Assembly: GCF_001485215.1 (NCBI RefSeq)
Contig: NZ_BBWW01000001.1
Coordinates: forward strand, 5,146,001 to 5,210,000
Direction: 5' to 3'
Source of the DNA: Leptolyngbya sp. NIES-2104
Lineage (GTDB): Bacteria; Cyanobacteriota; Cyanobacteriia; Leptolyngbyales; Leptolyngbyaceae
DNA length: 64,000 bases
Below are positions 32,540 to 43,157 of this stretch, one piece after another. Under the pieces are notes generated by a model that was not told where the DNA came from, ran no database searches, and saw only the letters and a program-made list of their open reading frames with translations. The position numbers and the translations under genes are program-made. Numbering within the stretch: position 1 is the first letter of the stretch; each line of letters begins with the position of its first letter.

Positions 32540-35038
32540 ATGAATTCTGCAACTTTCCCATCTGGCTTGACTGATCAGGAAGCCGCGACTCGACGTGCAG
32601 CGGGTCAAGGCAACAATCTTCCCCAACAATCCAGCCGAACTTACACCGATATTTTGAGAGACAATCTTTTTACGTTTATTAATATTGTTCTGTTTTTTAT
32701 CAGTATTGTGCTGATTTTGCTTGGACGCATCGATGATGTGGGTGTGATTGCGTTTGTGATTGGAACAAATGCGATCGTCAATATTTATCAAGAGATTCGC
32801 GCCAAGAAAAAGCTTGATCAAATTGCCGTGGTGTCTCGTCCGACCGTAACGATCGTGCGGGATAGCCAAGAAAAAGTGGTTGATCCGAATGAGATTGTGA
32901 TCGGTGATTTGATAGTTGTGCGTCCGGGAGATCAGATTGTTGTCGATGGCAGCGTGACCGGGGAGGGCGAGATCAATATGGATGAATCGCTGCTCACTGG
33001 AGAATCTGATTTAATTACGAAACAAGCTGGAAAACCGCTGTATTCTGGAAGCTTCTGTGTGAGTGGAAAAGCATATTATCAAGCCGAAAAAGTTGGCAAA
33101 GATAGTTATGCAAATCAGCTTACGGCTGGAGCCAAATCGTTCCGACGAGTTCTAACCCCGCTGCAAAAACAAATCAATTTAATCGTGCGATTATTGCTCG
33201 TTGCAGCGATCTTCTTGTGGTTGCTGGCAGGCATTTCTCTAATTATGGGTCTGACTCCATTTGAGCGGAGTGTTGAGAATGCTGCCGTGATCGCTGGATT
33301 AGTTCCGAGCGGATTGTTTTTGATGATCACGTTGGCGTATGCGATGGGGGCGGTACGAATGGCAGACCGCAATGCGCTGATTCAACAATCGAACGCGATC
33401 GAGTCTTTGAGCCATATCAATGTGATGTGTTTAGACAAGACCGGAACCCTCACAGCAAATCGGATTCAACTTCAATCCCTGCAACCGATCGGGCTTTCTG
33501 AAACGGAACTGCGATCGCGTCTCGGAGATTATGCGGTAAGCGCTTCGTTTAGCAATAAAACGAATGATGCGATCGCTCAATCCTGTCCCGGTGAGAAACG
33601 CAGTTTAAAAGAAGAGATTCCCTTTGCGTCCGCTTACAAATGGAGTGCAGAAGCATTCGATCAAGGAGGTGTCTATGTCTTAGGTGCACCCGATGTTTTG
33701 AGTGCGGCTGTTCCGCTGACCCGTGAACTACAGCAAGCCATTCAAGCAGGCGCTGATCAGGGCTTACGAGTGTTACTTTTTGCTCATACACCAGACTGGA
33801 AACCGATGCGGGGCACCGATGCGAATCAGCCTCAACTGCCTTTGGGACTTCAAGCGATCGGACTTTTATTTTTTGGCGATGAACTGCGTCCCCATGTGCA
33901 GGAAACATTGAGCCGATTTCGAGCGGGTGGGATTGAGGTGAAAGTCATTTCCGGCGATAATCCCAATACAGTTGCCGCTCTCGCCATGCAGGCAGGTTTA
34001 GATTCTGATATCAAGCTGGTTTCTGGGCAAGATCTAGCGAACATGGACGATCTGGAATTTGCTCAAACTGCCGCAGAAACGACCGTCTTTGGTCGAATTA
34101 CGCCGGATCAGAAAGCTCGATTAGTCAAAGCATTTCAGAGTCAGGGTAAGTATGTAGCAATGATGGGGGATGGTGTGAATGATGTTCCATCTCTGAAGCA
34201 GGCGAATGTCGGCATTGCAATGGAGAGCGGGAGCCAGATTACACGCGGCGTGGCAGATATGGTGCTGCTCAAAGACTCTTTTGAAGCATTACCTGATGCG
34301 TTTTTAGAAGGACAGCGAATTCGGAACAGCATCGAAGATGTCACCAAAATTTCGCTGGTTCGTATCTGTGCATTTGTGATTCTAATGCTGTCTCTGGTGA
34401 TGCCCGGTATCATTTTTCCGCTCACGATCAAGCACAATGCGATTCTAACGCTGCTTACCGAGGGAGTCCCCACGCTAGGTGTCACGCTTTGGGCAAGACC
34501 GGGTAAACCACCGAAACAGGGGTTAATTCGATCCATACTCCCCTTTATTGTGCCTGCAATGTCGCTACTCGCGTTGTTTAGCTTGCTGATCTACATTGGC
34601 TATACTGTGCAGCAAATTACACCACTGCTGAAATTGCTAGATGGCGACATGCCACTAGGGGAAATTGCTCAGGTCATCACACCCGCAAAAATCTTAGGTG
34701 CTTTATTTGTGGCGCGAAATGCGCTGTTAGCGTTTCTTATTTTTTGTGGGTTGTTGTTGATTCTGCTGGTGAAGCCACCTACACGGTTTTGGACGGGAGG
34801 GGCACCAATCAGCGGTGATTTGCGATATTTGTTTTTGTCGATCGCAATGTTAGGCGTATTGATCGTGCTGCTTGGGGTGCCCGGATTACGATCGCTGTTT
34901 GATCTTAGACCATTGCTACCGATCGATTATCTCATCCTGGCGCTGTTCGCTTTTCTCTGGGCGTTGCTGGTACGAACCGCATGGCGCAATCGGTGGTTAG
35001 AAACCTTTTTACACATCGAATCTCGTTCTGAATCATGA
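32540..35038 (+). CDS. P-type cation-transporting ATPase
   Basis: 832 residues. MDESLLTGES in the actuator domain, DKTGTLT with phospho-acceptor Asp about residue 299, MMGDGVNDVPSLKQANVGIAM in the P domain, and about ten membrane helices including six at the C-terminus. The fourth helix reads VPSGLFLMITLAYA, closer to CtpE-like transporters than to heavy-metal pumps, which carry CPC; heavy metals are thus unlikely and Ca or Mg is a guess. It is divergent from the DUF2252 gene. Confidence 0.85.
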   Translation: MNSATFPSGLTDQEAATRRAAGQGNNLPQQSSRTYTDILRDNLFTFINIVLFFISIVLILLGRIDDVGVIAFVIGTNAIVNIYQEIRAKKKLDQIAVVSRPTVTIVRDSQEKVVDPNEIVIGDLIVVRPGDQIVVDGSVTGEGEINMDESLLTGESDLITKQAGKPLYSGSFCVSGKAYYQAEKVGKDSYANQLTAGAKSFRRVLTPLQKQINLIVRLLLVAAIFLWLLAGISLIMGLTPFERSVENAAVIAGLVPSGLFLMITLAYAMGAVRMADRNALIQQSNAIESLSHINVMCLDKTGTLTANRIQLQSLQPIGLSETELRSRLGDYAVSASFSNKTNDAIAQSCPGEKRSLKEEIPFASAYKWSAEAFDQGGVYVLGAPDVLSAAVPLTRELQQAIQAGADQGLRVLLFAHTPDWKPMRGTDANQPQLPLGLQAIGLLFFGDELRPHVQETLSRFRAGGIEVKVISGDNPNTVAALAMQAGLDSDIKLVSGQDLANMDDLEFAQTAAETTVFGRITPDQKARLVKAFQSQGKYVAMMGDGVNDVPSLKQANVGIAMESGSQITRGVADMVLLKDSFEALPDAFLEGQRIRNSIEDVTKISLVRICAFVILMLSLVMPGIIFPLTIKHNAILTLLTEGVPTLGVTLWARPGKPPKQGLIRSILPFIVPAMSLLALFSLLIYIGYTVQQITPLLKLLDGDMPLGEIAQVITPAKILGALFVARNALLAFLIFCGLLLILLVKPPTRFWTGGAPISGDLRYLFLSIAMLGVLIVLLGVPGLRSLFDLRPLLPIDYLILALFAFLWALLVRTAWRNRWLETFLHIESRSES

Positions 35039-35117
35039 GATCGCACAATCTCAACTCGAATCATCAACTTGCCGTGATTCAAGTGAGCCGAGTGGGTATC
35101 TTAAGGATCGCCCACTC
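35036..35117. terminator. Hairpins between convergent ATPase and gmk genes
   Basis: Two stems: TGAGAT / ATCTCA at 35036-35053 (overlapping the ATPase TGA) and GAGTGGG / CCCACTC at 35090-35117. Neither has a long T-tract. Probable end region of both convergent transcripts. Confidence 0.45.
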
Positions 35118-35170
35118 AGGCGGTGTAGTGAAATTGACTGTACGCGATCGTGCTCAAGCCGTACGATGAA

Positions 35171-35737
35171 TCAGCAAACGGCTGCTGGCTCAAATAGCGC
35201 TTGCTCGATTTCTGATAACGCTCGTTCTAAATCGTCATTGACCACTTGAATGTCAAACTCTCCGGCTGCATCCACTTCTTCCCAGGCTCGTTCAAGCCGC
35301 CTTGCGATCGCGGTTTCCGAATCCTGTCCGCGTCCACGAATGCGGGCTTCGAGTTCCACCATCGAAGGAGGTGCGATAAAGATCTGGAAAGCGCTCGGAA
35401 ACGATTTGCGAATTTGGCGTGCGCCATCGAGTTCGATTTCAAGAATGACCCATTTTCCGTTGCGGATTTTCTCTTCGACGATTCGCCTCGGAGTGCCGTA
35501 GCAATTTCCGGCGAATTCTGCCCATTCGAGAAATTCTCCCTGGGCGACCATTCGTTCAAATTGCGGTCGTGTGACAAAGTGATAATTTTTGCCATCGACT
35601 TCTCCGGGGCGGGGGGATCGAGTGGTGACAGAGACGGAGAGAAACAATTCTTCGTGTCGCTGGATGAGCGATCGGAGCAAGGTTCCTTTTCCGACACCGC
35701 TTGGTCCTGTTAAAACAATGAGTCTACCCTTGCTCAT
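35171..35737 (-). CDS. gmk: Guanylate kinase
   Basis: 188 residues with P-loop [10 protein letters not shown] at 11-20, the GMP-binding region [32 protein letters not shown], and lid region [17 protein letters not shown]. It phosphorylates GMP to GDP. Located directly downstream of remA on the same strand, a gene order also seen in Firmicutes and cyanobacteria (remA-gmk). Confidence 0.95.
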   Translation of the reverse strand: MSKGRLIVLTGPSGVGKGTLLRSLIQRHEELFLSVSVTTRSPRPGEVDGKNYHFVTRPQFERMVAQGEFLEWAEFAGNCYGTPRRIVEEKIRNGKWVILEIELDGARQIRKSFPSAFQIFIAPPSMVELEARIRGRGQDSETAIARRLERAWEEVDAAGEFDIQVVNDDLERALSEIEQALFEPAAVC

Positions 35738-35856
35738 AGCTGTCTATACCTGACGTGTGCGCTAGTGTTCCCAGATTTCTGATTCTGTGAGTATAGCTTG
35801 CAACTCGACTGAATTAGTTAACGAAAGGGTGAAGGATTGAAAGGTTTTTCCAGATT

Positions 35857-36120
35857 CTAGTCGCCAAGTCCACCTTTAGAGGCGAGAGATCGGTTGGCAA
35901 CTGTCTCCGGTTGGATGGCGGAAAGCACGATATGACCGGAATCCATAATGATTACGGCACGAGTTCGCCGTCCATAGGTGGCATCGATCAGTTTGTCGCT
36001 TTCGCGGGCATCGGTGACAATTCGTTTAATCGGGGCGGAATCGGGAGAAACGATCGCAATAATTCGATGCGCTGAGACGATATTGCCAAATCCGATGTTG
36101 ATCAGTTTGATTTCGGTCAT
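35857..36120 (-). CDS. remA: RemA-type DNA-binding regulator (DUF370)
   Basis: 87 residues, the full family length: [27 protein letters not shown] and [24 protein letters not shown]. In Bacillus RemA activates biofilm matrix and osmoprotection genes by a ring-shaped DNA-binding oligomer. The cyanobacterial role is unknown. Starts one base after the stop of the Uma2 gene, so the two may be read together. Confidence 0.85.
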   Translation of the reverse strand: MTEIKLINIGFGNIVSAHRIIAIVSPDSAPIKRIVTDARESDKLIDATYGRRTRAVIIMDSGHIVLSAIQPETVANRSLASKGGLGD

Positions 36121-36121
36121 G

Positions 36122-36793
36122 TTAGGAATTCGGGGGGATCTGATCGGGATCGATGCCGATCGATCTCAAATATTCTTCGAGTTGATGCGCTCTTTGGCGT
36201 TCAGTTTCAAGCGATCGTTCTAATCGTCTAGCTCGTTGGTCAAGCTCGATCGAACTCAGAAATGGTCTACCATCGGGTCGGTAAATGACGAGTTCTCGCC
36301 CCAATCGAAATTCAATTCCTAATCGTGGGCTTGTCCAACCGTTCATTTGTGCGGTCGGAGCCAAGATTTCTCCCTGACGAATCCAGCCTTTTAGCTCAAT
36401 ATCGTCAGGATCATATAAGTAATATTCTTCAATCCCGTGAAGCTGGTAAAACGCCAGCTTGTCTGCCATTTCCTGAGCGGTGTTGCTCGGTGAGAGGATC
36501 TCGAACACGACTTGAGGGGGAACGTTATTTTCTTCCCATTGTTTGTACGATCCGCGTCTGCCTTTCGGTCTACCGAATACGACCATTGCATCAGGTGCAG
36601 CCGACCCTGCCGATCGCGACTTGATCGGATACCAGAGCAAATCTCCTGCGACAAACACATTTGGATCATCTGCAAATAGAATTTCGAGATTTTCTTTGAT
36701 TAGAACGATCCAGCGAAACTGCTCGGTATTATCGGACATCGGTTTGCCGTCACTGTCGGGAAAGCGAAGATCAGTTGTAGAGTCAATGTTCAT
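36122..36793 (-). CDS. Uma2-family PD-(D/E)XK nuclease-like protein
   Basis: About 223 residues from ATG 36793 (GAGG 8 nt upstream); a GTG at 36802 is the alternative. The core shows PDAMVVFG with the Asp, then [12 protein letters not shown] with Glu (family pattern E.lSPs) and YYLYDPD. Uma2 proteins carry the restriction-endonuclease fold, are massively expanded in cyanobacteria and have no settled function. A charged coiled-coil tail ([27 protein letters not shown]) is typical. Confidence 0.82.
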   Translation of the reverse strand: MNIDSTTDLRFPDSDGKPMSDNTEQFRWIVLIKENLEILFADDPNVFVAGDLLWYPIKSRSAGSAAPDAMVVFGRPKGRRGSYKQWEENNVPPQVVFEILSPSNTAQEMADKLAFYQLHGIEEYYLYDPDDIELKGWIRQGEILAPTAQMNGWTSPRLGIEFRLGRELVIYRPDGRPFLSSIELDQRARRLERSLETERQRAHQLEEYLRSIGIDPDQIPPNS

Positions 36794-36912
36794 CTCAGCC
36801 ACCTCGACAACAAGACTTTCTATAATTTTAAAGTGAATTTCTCAATTTTTTGTACCAGTCGCGGTTTTTGACCTACGATACACTCAATCTGTCTCTGGAC
36901 GAAGTTTGAAGA

Positions 36913-37161
36913 ATGAATGCCTTAGTGAATGTTGATGCGACGATCGACGTGAATGAGAATGACTACGTGACTTATCTCGATCCGACTCTGATTCAATCAG
37001 CGCGGCTGATCTATGAAACGTATTTTGCGGTTCATCCGGATATCGATCGACCTTTGGGCGTGGCGATTAATCGAATTACTCATCGCGGCAAAATTATTTT
37101 CTCAGGTAAACCGATTCTGTTGCCGCAAGAGTATTTTATTCCGTTTGAACTGATCGAGTAG
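36913..37161 (+). CDS. Small conserved protein, unknown
   Basis: 82 residues, ATG 36913 (MNALVNVDATIDVNENDYV). It is compact and soluble, with regular hydrophobic pattern and the ending ILLPQEYFIPFELIE. I do not recognise a family. It lies just upstream of the prepilin peptidase gene, with 65 bp between, and may be co-transcribed. Confidence 0.5.
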   Translation: MNALVNVDATIDVNENDYVTYLDPTLIQSARLIYETYFAVHPDIDRPLGVAINRITHRGKIIFSGKPILLPQEYFIPFELIE

Positions 37162-37226
37162 AAATAAGGGCGCGAATTTGGCTCGATCGAGTTAAATGAA
37201 AACTGCCCTGATGTCTGAAGCGATTT

Positions 37227-38036
37227 ATGGATATTCTTGCGGTTCCTGCACTGGTTTTGGTGTTTTTTGTCGGAGCCTCGATCGGAAGTTTTCTCAATGT
37301 GGTGATCTACCGATTGCCTGCTGGACTGTCATTAATTTATCCGCCTTCTCGCTGTCCGCATTGTCTCACTCGCCTGAAAAAACGCGAGAATATTCCAGTG
37401 TTTGGCTGGCTACGACTGAAGGGAAAATGTGCTCACTGTAAAAGCCGAATTTCACCTAGATATCCATTGATTGAAGCAGCGACAGGACTTCTATTCTTAG
37501 TGGTCTTTCTGCGTTTCGATCTGTCGCTTTCAACTTTGGGATACTGGGCGTTTTTGAGTTGGCTTCTGGCGCTATCGATGATTGATTGGGATACGATGAC
37601 GCTACCAAATCCGTTGACGCAATCGGGCTTAGTGTTGGGATTGGTGTTTCAAACTGCGATCGGCTTTTTAACAACTGGCATCGTCGGCGCAATTCAGGGA
37701 TTCATCAGCGGTGTGATCGGTGCGATCGCTGGAATTTGGCTACTCGATCTGATAGCGATCGTGGGATCGATGATTCTGGGACAGCCTGCAATGGGAGCGG
37801 GAGACTCGAAGCTGATGGCGATGATTGGGGCTTGGTTGGGCTGGCAATTGATGCTAATCGGTGGATTTTTGGCGTGTTTGACAGGTTCGATCGTGGGAAT
37901 TGTCGCGATCAAATCAGGGCGGTTATCCCGTCGTCAGGCGATGCCGTTCGGACCGTTTTTAGCATTGGGAGCGGGGATCAGTTTGTTTTGTGGACAGGCG
38001 ATGCTCTCGAACTATTTACGATTGTTTGCGCTGTAG
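37227..38036 (+). CDS. pilD: Prepilin peptidase (type IV)
   Basis: 269 residues with about eight helices. N-terminal GASIGSFLNVVIYRLP, a tetracysteine zinc site (CPHC near residue 43 and CAHC near 71), and the two catalytic aspartates in LSMIDWDTMTLPN and GAGDSKLMAMIGAW. These A24 peptidases cleave prepilin leaders and methylate the new N-terminus for type IV pili and competence. Full length, no defects. It precedes pheT by 34 bp. Confidence 0.93.
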   Translation: MDILAVPALVLVFFVGASIGSFLNVVIYRLPAGLSLIYPPSRCPHCLTRLKKRENIPVFGWLRLKGKCAHCKSRISPRYPLIEAATGLLFLVVFLRFDLSLSTLGYWAFLSWLLALSMIDWDTMTLPNPLTQSGLVLGLVFQTAIGFLTTGIVGAIQGFISGVIGAIAGIWLLDLIAIVGSMILGQPAMGAGDSKLMAMIGAWLGWQLMLIGGFLACLTGSIVGIVAIKSGRLSRRQAMPFGPFLALGAGISLFCGQAMLSNYLRLFAL

Positions 38037-38070
38037 AATGAGGTTTGATTAGCGTGGTTGAAAGCGACGG

Positions 38071-40503
38071 ATGCGTATCTCTCTGAATTGGTTGCGGGAA
38101 CTGGTAGATATTTCAATGACTCCGGAGGCGTTGGCGGAGAAGCTGACGATGGCGGGGTTTGAGGTCGAAGATATTGAAGATCGACGCACCTGGGCAGATG
38201 GGGTTGTCGTCGGGAAAGTCTTGACGCGAGAACAGCATCCAAATGCCGATCGCTTAAGTCTGTGTACGGTTGATATTGGGGCTGAGAGTCCGTCTCAAAT
38301 CGTTTGCGGTGCGGCAAATGTTCGGGCTGATATTTTCGTGGCAGTGGCAACTTTGGGCACGTATTTGCCGAATGTGGATTTGAAGATCAAGCCTGCAAAG
38401 CTTAGAGGCGTTGAATCTAAAGGGATGATTTGTTCGATGTCAGAGTTGGGACTGACAAAAGAATCAGAAGGCATTCATATCTTTGATGAGTCTGTGACTG
38501 GGGAATTGAAGCCTGGAATGGATGTTCGTCCATTGTTGGGATTAGATGATGCCATTTTGGATTTGACTTCGACCGCGAATCGGGCGGATGCTTTGAGCAT
38601 GGTGGGAATTGCGCGAGAAGTAGCAGCGTTGACGGGTGGAACCTTGCGACTACCGGAACCTGCTGCACCTCAAGTAGAAGAGAAACGATCGCTATCGATT
38701 TCTATTCAAGATCCGCAAGCTTGCCCGACTTACATCGGAACAATCATCGAGAATGTCAAAATTGCACCGTCTCCTCTGTGGTTACAGCGTCGATTGTTAG
38801 CGGCAGGAGTGCGATCAATTAATAACATTGTCGATGTGACGAACTACATCATGCTCGAATGGGGACAGCCGCTTCATGCGTTTGATCTCGATAGTTTGAT
38901 CAAAGTTGCAGGAACTGATCGGATCGAAATGGGCGTGAGATTTGCTCGATCGGGTGAATCAGTCAAAACCTTGGATGGTCAAGATCGCAAACTTCAAGAG
39001 CAAGCCCTGTTAATCACCGTAAACGACAAGCCGACGATGTTAGCGGGTGTGTTTGGGGGAGAGGAAACAGAAGTAAGTGACAGCACTCAGAATGTATTGC
39101 TAGAAGCAGCCATTTTTGATTCTGCGGCGATTCGGAAATCAGCGCGATCGCAAGGTTTAAGAACAGAAGCATCTGCCCGATACGAACGCGGTGTCAATTT
39201 GGCAGGACTCGAAACCGCGAGTCGTCGAGCGATCGAATTGATGCTCGAAGTTGCAGGGGGAACGGTTACGGCTCAAAATACGATCGATCATCGACCAAAC
39301 ACTTTAACCAGAACGATCGAGCTTCGCTTAGAGCGCGTTCGAGAAGTGTTAGGACTGACCGAATCCGATGAAAACTTCGGTGAACTGCAAGTGCGTGATG
39401 TTGAGCGAACTTTAAGCGCTTTGGGCTGTGAGTTGAAATCGAATGGTGCAGACACTTGGATCGTGACGGTTCCGCCTTATCGATATCGTGACTTAGAGCG
39501 TGAGATTGATTTGATCGAAGAAGTAGCGCGGCTCTACGGCTACAACAATTTCAGAGACACATTGCCCGCTGAAACGGAACTGGGATATTTGTCGATCGAG
39601 CAAGTGATCAAGCGCAAAGTTCGCGAAGCATTCCGAGCCGGGGGATTAACCGAACTGATTCATTATTCGCTGGGTAAACCTGGAGAAGAAAGACAGATTG
39701 TGCTGGCAAATCCACTGTTTACTGAGTATTCTGCTTTGCGGACGGATTTAGTGAATGGCTTGATCGAAGCATTCCAGTACAACTTAGAACAAGGAAACGG
39801 AGCATTGAACGGCTTTGAGATCGGTCATATCTTTGCTCAAGAAGAAGAACTGGTCGAATCTGAAGCGATCGGCGGAATTTTGGGCGGCGATCCGACTGGG
39901 GGTAAATGGATTCGAGGCGGTAAAGATCAACCGATGTCCTGGTTTGAAGCAAAAGGCGTATTAGATAGCGTCTTCGATCGCATTGGTTTAACTGTGGAAT
40001 ATCAGCCCGATCGACAAGACAAGCGACTCCATCCGGGAAGAACGGCTTCGTTATGGGTAAAAGGCGATCGTCTTGGAACTTTCGGACAGTTACACCCTCA
40101 ATTGCGTCAAGAGCGCGGCTTACCCGATGAGGTCTACACATTCCAACTCGATCTTGAAGTCATCATTCGCCATCTTGAAACCGATGAAGCATTAGTTCCG
40201 GTCTTTAAGGCGTTCTCGACTTATCCCGCTTCCGATCGCGATATTGCGTTTTATGCGGCGCGGGATGTTGCAGTGAGCGATTTAGAGCGCACGATCGTCA
40301 AAGCAGGCGGAAAACTGCTCGAATCGGTGGAACTGTTCGATGAATATAAAGGCGATCGCGTTCCCCAAGGGCAGCGGAGTTTAGCGTTTCGATTGGTGTA
40401 TCGGGCTGACGATCGCACTTTAAAGGATGAAGATGTTGATCCGGTGCATCAGAGAGTACGGGAAGCATTAACTGAGAAATTTCGGGTAGACCTGAGAAGT
40501 TAA
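38071..40503 (+). CDS. pheT: Phenylalanyl-tRNA synthetase beta subunit
   Basis: 810 residues, typical for bacterial PheT. N-terminal [10 protein letters not shown], a tRNA-binding domain (residues 40-155; [20 protein letters not shown]), B3/B4 editing region, B5 ([18 protein letters not shown]), the catalytic-like core ([24 protein letters not shown]), and the C-terminal anticodon-binding ferredoxin-fold domain ([13 protein letters not shown]). It pairs with PheS, which is not in this window. Confidence 0.96.
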   Translation: MRISLNWLRELVDISMTPEALAEKLTMAGFEVEDIEDRRTWADGVVVGKVLTREQHPNADRLSLCTVDIGAESPSQIVCGAANVRADIFVAVATLGTYLPNVDLKIKPAKLRGVESKGMICSMSELGLTKESEGIHIFDESVTGELKPGMDVRPLLGLDDAILDLTSTANRADALSMVGIAREVAALTGGTLRLPEPAAPQVEEKRSLSISIQDPQACPTYIGTIIENVKIAPSPLWLQRRLLAAGVRSINNIVDVTNYIMLEWGQPLHAFDLDSLIKVAGTDRIEMGVRFARSGESVKTLDGQDRKLQEQALLITVNDKPTMLAGVFGGEETEVSDSTQNVLLEAAIFDSAAIRKSARSQGLRTEASARYERGVNLAGLETASRRAIELMLEVAGGTVTAQNTIDHRPNTLTRTIELRLERVREVLGLTESDENFGELQVRDVERTLSALGCELKSNGADTWIVTVPPYRYRDLEREIDLIEEVARLYGYNNFRDTLPAETELGYLSIEQVIKRKVREAFRAGGLTELIHYSLGKPGEERQIVLANPLFTEYSALRTDLVNGLIEAFQYNLEQGNGALNGFEIGHIFAQEEELVESEAIGGILGGDPTGGKWIRGGKDQPMSWFEAKGVLDSVFDRIGLTVEYQPDRQDKRLHPGRTASLWVKGDRLGTFGQLHPQLRQERGLPDEVYTFQLDLEVIIRHLETDEALVPVFKAFSTYPASDRDIAFYAARDVAVSDLERTIVKAGGKLLESVELFDEYKGDRVPQGQRSLAFRLVYRADDRTLKDEDVDPVHQRVREALTEKFRVDLRS

Positions 40504-40514
40504 GGAGTGAAATT

Positions 40515-40784
40515 GTGCCGAAGTATGTTTTGTGGGGAAGCTATTGCGAAGATGTGCTAGAGAAAAGAGCAGCTTATCGCCAAGCTCATTTAGATGGATT
40601 AGCTAAACAGAAAGAAGATGGTGTTTTGATCACCATTGGACCAACGAAAGATATTACTAAAGTGTTTGGAATCTATGAAGCGGAAAATGAAGCGATCGTG
40701 CGTCAACTGATCGAGTCTGATCCTTACTGGCAAAACCAGATTTGGACAGATTACGAGATCAAAGAATGGATTCAAGCGATTTAA
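40515..40784 (+). CDS. YciI-family protein
   Basis: 89 residues, GTG start with AAGGAG upstream. The sequence KYVLWGSYCEDVLEKRAAYRQAHLDGLAKQ with ITIGP and ESDPYWQNQIWTDYEIKEW is a YciI-like dimeric alpha-beta barrel. Members are small enzymes or binding proteins of mostly unknown function. It follows pheT by 11 bp and is likely in the same transcript. Confidence 0.8.
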   Translation: MPKYVLWGSYCEDVLEKRAAYRQAHLDGLAKQKEDGVLITIGPTKDITKVFGIYEAENEAIVRQLIESDPYWQNQIWTDYEIKEWIQAI

Positions 40785-40792
40785 ACCTAAAA

Positions 40793-41001
40793 CGACGTTA
40801 GTTCGATGAGTCTCCCCGCTTCGTTGCTGCCTCGCCCCGGAATGAAATTCGGGGCTAACCGTGCGAAGTCCCTTCAGGACTGCAACCCTCAGACTGATTC
40901 ATCTTTAGCCCCCTTTAGTGGGCTTCGCACCGCTAGCCCCGAATTCTATTCCGGGGCGGAATAGAACCGAAGTGAAAAGACTCGACAAACTAACGTTAAA
41001 A
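40793..41001. repeat. Structured palindromic repeat, copy C
   Basis: Core 40833-40959 with outer arms GCCCCGGAATGAAATTCGGG and CCCGAATTCTATTCCGGGGC and the two inner hairpins AGTCC..GGACT (40868-40882) and AGCCC..GGGCT (40907-40924). The flanks are inverted too: GACGTTAGTTCGATGAGTC on the left and GACTCGACAAACTAACGTT on the right. Like copy A it lies between convergent genes, and its right end contains the stop codon of the SDR gene (40996-40998). Confidence 0.88.
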
Positions 41002-41724
41002 CGGCAGTTTTGAGCCGTCCCAAGAGAAGAATTCTCCGCTGTTCGAGTCTTCTAGCTTGTCGAGAACCTCTAATAGTTGTCGCACCGTTCGCTCTGTTGA
41101 AAATAATTTCTCAGGCGGAACACTACGCTGAAACGGTTTCGAGAGTCTTGTATCAGTTGTTCCAGGATGCAATGTCACCACGATCGCATTTGGACAAGTG
41201 CGCTTAAACTCGATTGCCGTAGTTCGCATGAACATATTTAGAGCAGCTTTCGAGGCGCGATATCCATACCAACCACCAATATGATTGTCTGTGATACTTC
41301 CAACCTTGGCAGAAATCGTTGCAAGAATCGCACGATCGCGATGTTTTAACAACGGTTGAACATGCTTCCCTAACAATGCGGCTCCAATACTATTAATTTG
41401 AAAGTATTTCGTTAGCTGATCTGCATTCAGATGCCGCAAACTTTTTTCAGGCTGCATGGTTCCATCATGGAGAACACCGACGCAATTGATCACGTAGTGT
41501 AGCTCTGGTGTTTCTGATTTGATTTTAGCGATCGCTTGTTCAATCTGTGTCTCATTAGTAATATCGAGCGGCAATCGAACTAGATTCGGATGCTCTAAAT
41601 TGAACAGTTCACAGTCTGGACTGCGGTAAGTTGCATAAACGCGATCGACTCGTTCTAAAACCTGTCGCGCAAATTCTAATCCAATCCCTTGACTTGCTCC
41701 CACAATCAGCGCGGTTGTAACCAT
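40996..41724 (-). CDS. SDR-family oxidoreductase
   Basis: 242 residues. Cofactor motif GASQGIGLEF near 8-17, INCVGV in place of NNAG, active-site Tyr/Lys in YRASKAALN near 155-160 (sequence GWYGYRASK). A Ser in TISAKVGS completes the triad. This is the classical SDR layout; closest resemblance is to C-factor-like/CsgA-type SDRs, but I do not assign a substrate. ATG 41724 faces the AbrB-type gene. Confidence 0.85.
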   Translation of the reverse strand: MVTTALIVGASQGIGLEFARQVLERVDRVYATYRSPDCELFNLEHPNLVRLPLDITNETQIEQAIAKIKSETPELHYVINCVGVLHDGTMQPEKSLRHLNADQLTKYFQINSIGAALLGKHVQPLLKHRDRAILATISAKVGSITDNHIGGWYGYRASKAALNMFMRTTAIEFKRTCPNAIVVTLHPGTTDTRLSKPFQRSVPPEKLFSTERTVRQLLEVLDKLEDSNSGEFFSWDGSKLPF

Positions 41725-41812
41725 TGCATTTTTTCGCTCAAAATTGTTCCGAGTATACCATCGGAACTTAGATGAACTCGGTACAATGCGGTGTGAGTTT
41801 TCGGAAAACTAC

Positions 41813-42937
41813 ATGGCGCTGAATTCTGAACTGTCAAACATACAAGCCCGATCGCTGTTAATTGCGATCGAATTAAGCTTGGCACTCTTAATCGGCTTTG
41901 GATTGTTAGCGATCAGTTTAGGGAGTGCAGCTTGGATTCTAGGCGGAATTGCCGCAGGCGCGATCGTCTATTTCAGCTATCGACACCTTGATCCAACAAT
42001 TCAACCCAATCGGAACGCTCGAAAAGCTGGACAGTTGATCGTGGGATTGTCGATCGGACTTTCACTTCCTCCAGATCATCTCAGCGGACTTGCATCTGAA
42101 AGCTTTATTTTGCTCGGATTGCCCTTCTTTCTCATGGCGGCAGGCGGCGCGATCGGATTGCTTTATGCCCGTGTAGAAGGCATTGATTTGCTCACTGGAT
42201 TACTCGCTACGACTCCTGGAAATATTGGTGTCATGGCAAGTTTGGCAGCCGATTACGAGAAAAGTACCGCGATCGTGTCTCTGGTTCAACTGATGCGGTT
42301 TACGACAGTCATTTTTGCAATGCCGCTCATTGCAAATGTCGCACTCCCGAATGCTTCCACTCATGCGATCGCAAGCTTCATTCATCGAGCATTTACTGTC
42401 GAGTGGTCAACATTTGGAATCGCAGGCTTGATGATTACGATCGCGGTAATTGTTGTTCATTTTGCCACTCAGATCAAAGTTCCACTCGCCGCATTTTTGG
42501 GTGCGATCGTGGTGGGTTTAGGCTTTGAATTGCTCTCATTGTTCAATGATTTGTTTCAGATTAGCTTTCCGCTCATTTTTAGTGTGATTGGTCAGATTTT
42601 GCTTGGAATGACGATCGGGGAATACTGGGGCATCAATCCACGGTTGAAGCTCACAACTGTATTAAAAGCGATCATTCCTGTTGGATTAATGTTGTTTGCT
42701 GGACTGATTGCCGCCGCAGCTATTCATTACTTCACGCATCTCAGTTGGTTATCGTGTTTGCTGATGGCAGCTCCAGGTGGTTCTCCTGAGATGATTGCGA
42801 TCGCGTTAACGCTTCAGCAAGACCCGGAAATTATTACGATCGCGCATGTGATTCGCCTGCTGACAATTAATCTATCCTTGCCCTTTCTGCTTGAATTTGC
42901 AGCATACCAAACGGCTCACCAACCCACTTTTAAATAG
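41813..42937 (+). CDS. AbrB-family (PF05145-type) integral membrane protein
   Basis: 374 residues from ATG 41813 (MALNSELSNIQARSL); upstream in-frame starts at 41744 and 41786 are possible but less likely. About ten helices arranged as two homologous halves; each half carries the repeated TTPGNIGVMASLAADY and AAPGGSPEMIAIALTL motif expected for the AbrB membrane duplication (unrelated to the DNA-binding AbrB). Function unknown; transport suspected. Its last 66 bases overlap the TumE-like gene tail to tail. Confidence 0.82.
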   Translation: MALNSELSNIQARSLLIAIELSLALLIGFGLLAISLGSAAWILGGIAAGAIVYFSYRHLDPTIQPNRNARKAGQLIVGLSIGLSLPPDHLSGLASESFILLGLPFFLMAAGGAIGLLYARVEGIDLLTGLLATTPGNIGVMASLAADYEKSTAIVSLVQLMRFTTVIFAMPLIANVALPNASTHAIASFIHRAFTVEWSTFGIAGLMITIAVIVVHFATQIKVPLAAFLGAIVVGLGFELLSLFNDLFQISFPLIFSVIGQILLGMTIGEYWGINPRLKLTTVLKAIIPVGLMLFAGLIAAAAIHYFTHLSWLSCLLMAAPGGSPEMIAIALTLQQDPEIITIAHVIRLLTINLSLPFLLEFAAYQTAHQPTFK

Positions 42938-43153
42938 ATTCAACTGATAACGGTAGTCCAACGTAACCAATTGTTCATCCTGAAGTGTGAATGATTCAGC
43001 AATTTCTAAAAAATCTTGATTCACCAGGGTTAATCTGGCGCGAAAATAGCCTCGATCGAACAACACACGCTCATCCACAATGTCGATCGACGAAACGATC
43101 AAACTTGAATTCAGCTTTGCTTTAATCTCGCTGATGTACTGGTCTAACTCCAT
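42872..43153 (-). CDS. TumE-like (DUF6516) toxin homologue with altered C-terminus
   Basis: 93 residues from ATG 43153. The N-terminal 70 residues (QYISEIKAKLNSSLIVSSIDIVDE, DRGYFRARLTLVNQDFLEIAE, VTLDYRYQ) resemble TumE-type toxins of bacterial TA systems. Homologues continue after YRYQ with a Trp- and His-rich tail (RWDNAPHH type); here that part is replaced by LNLFKSGLVSRLVCC..., encoded antisense to the 3' end of the AbrB-type gene. So the toxin is likely inactive or rearranged. It starts 4 bp after the presumed antitoxin. Confidence 0.5.
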   Translation of the reverse strand: MELDQYISEIKAKLNSSLIVSSIDIVDERVLFDRGYFRARLTLVNQDFLEIAESFTLQDEQLVTLDYRYQLNLFKSGLVSRLVCCKFKQKGQG

Positions 43154-43157
43154 GGTC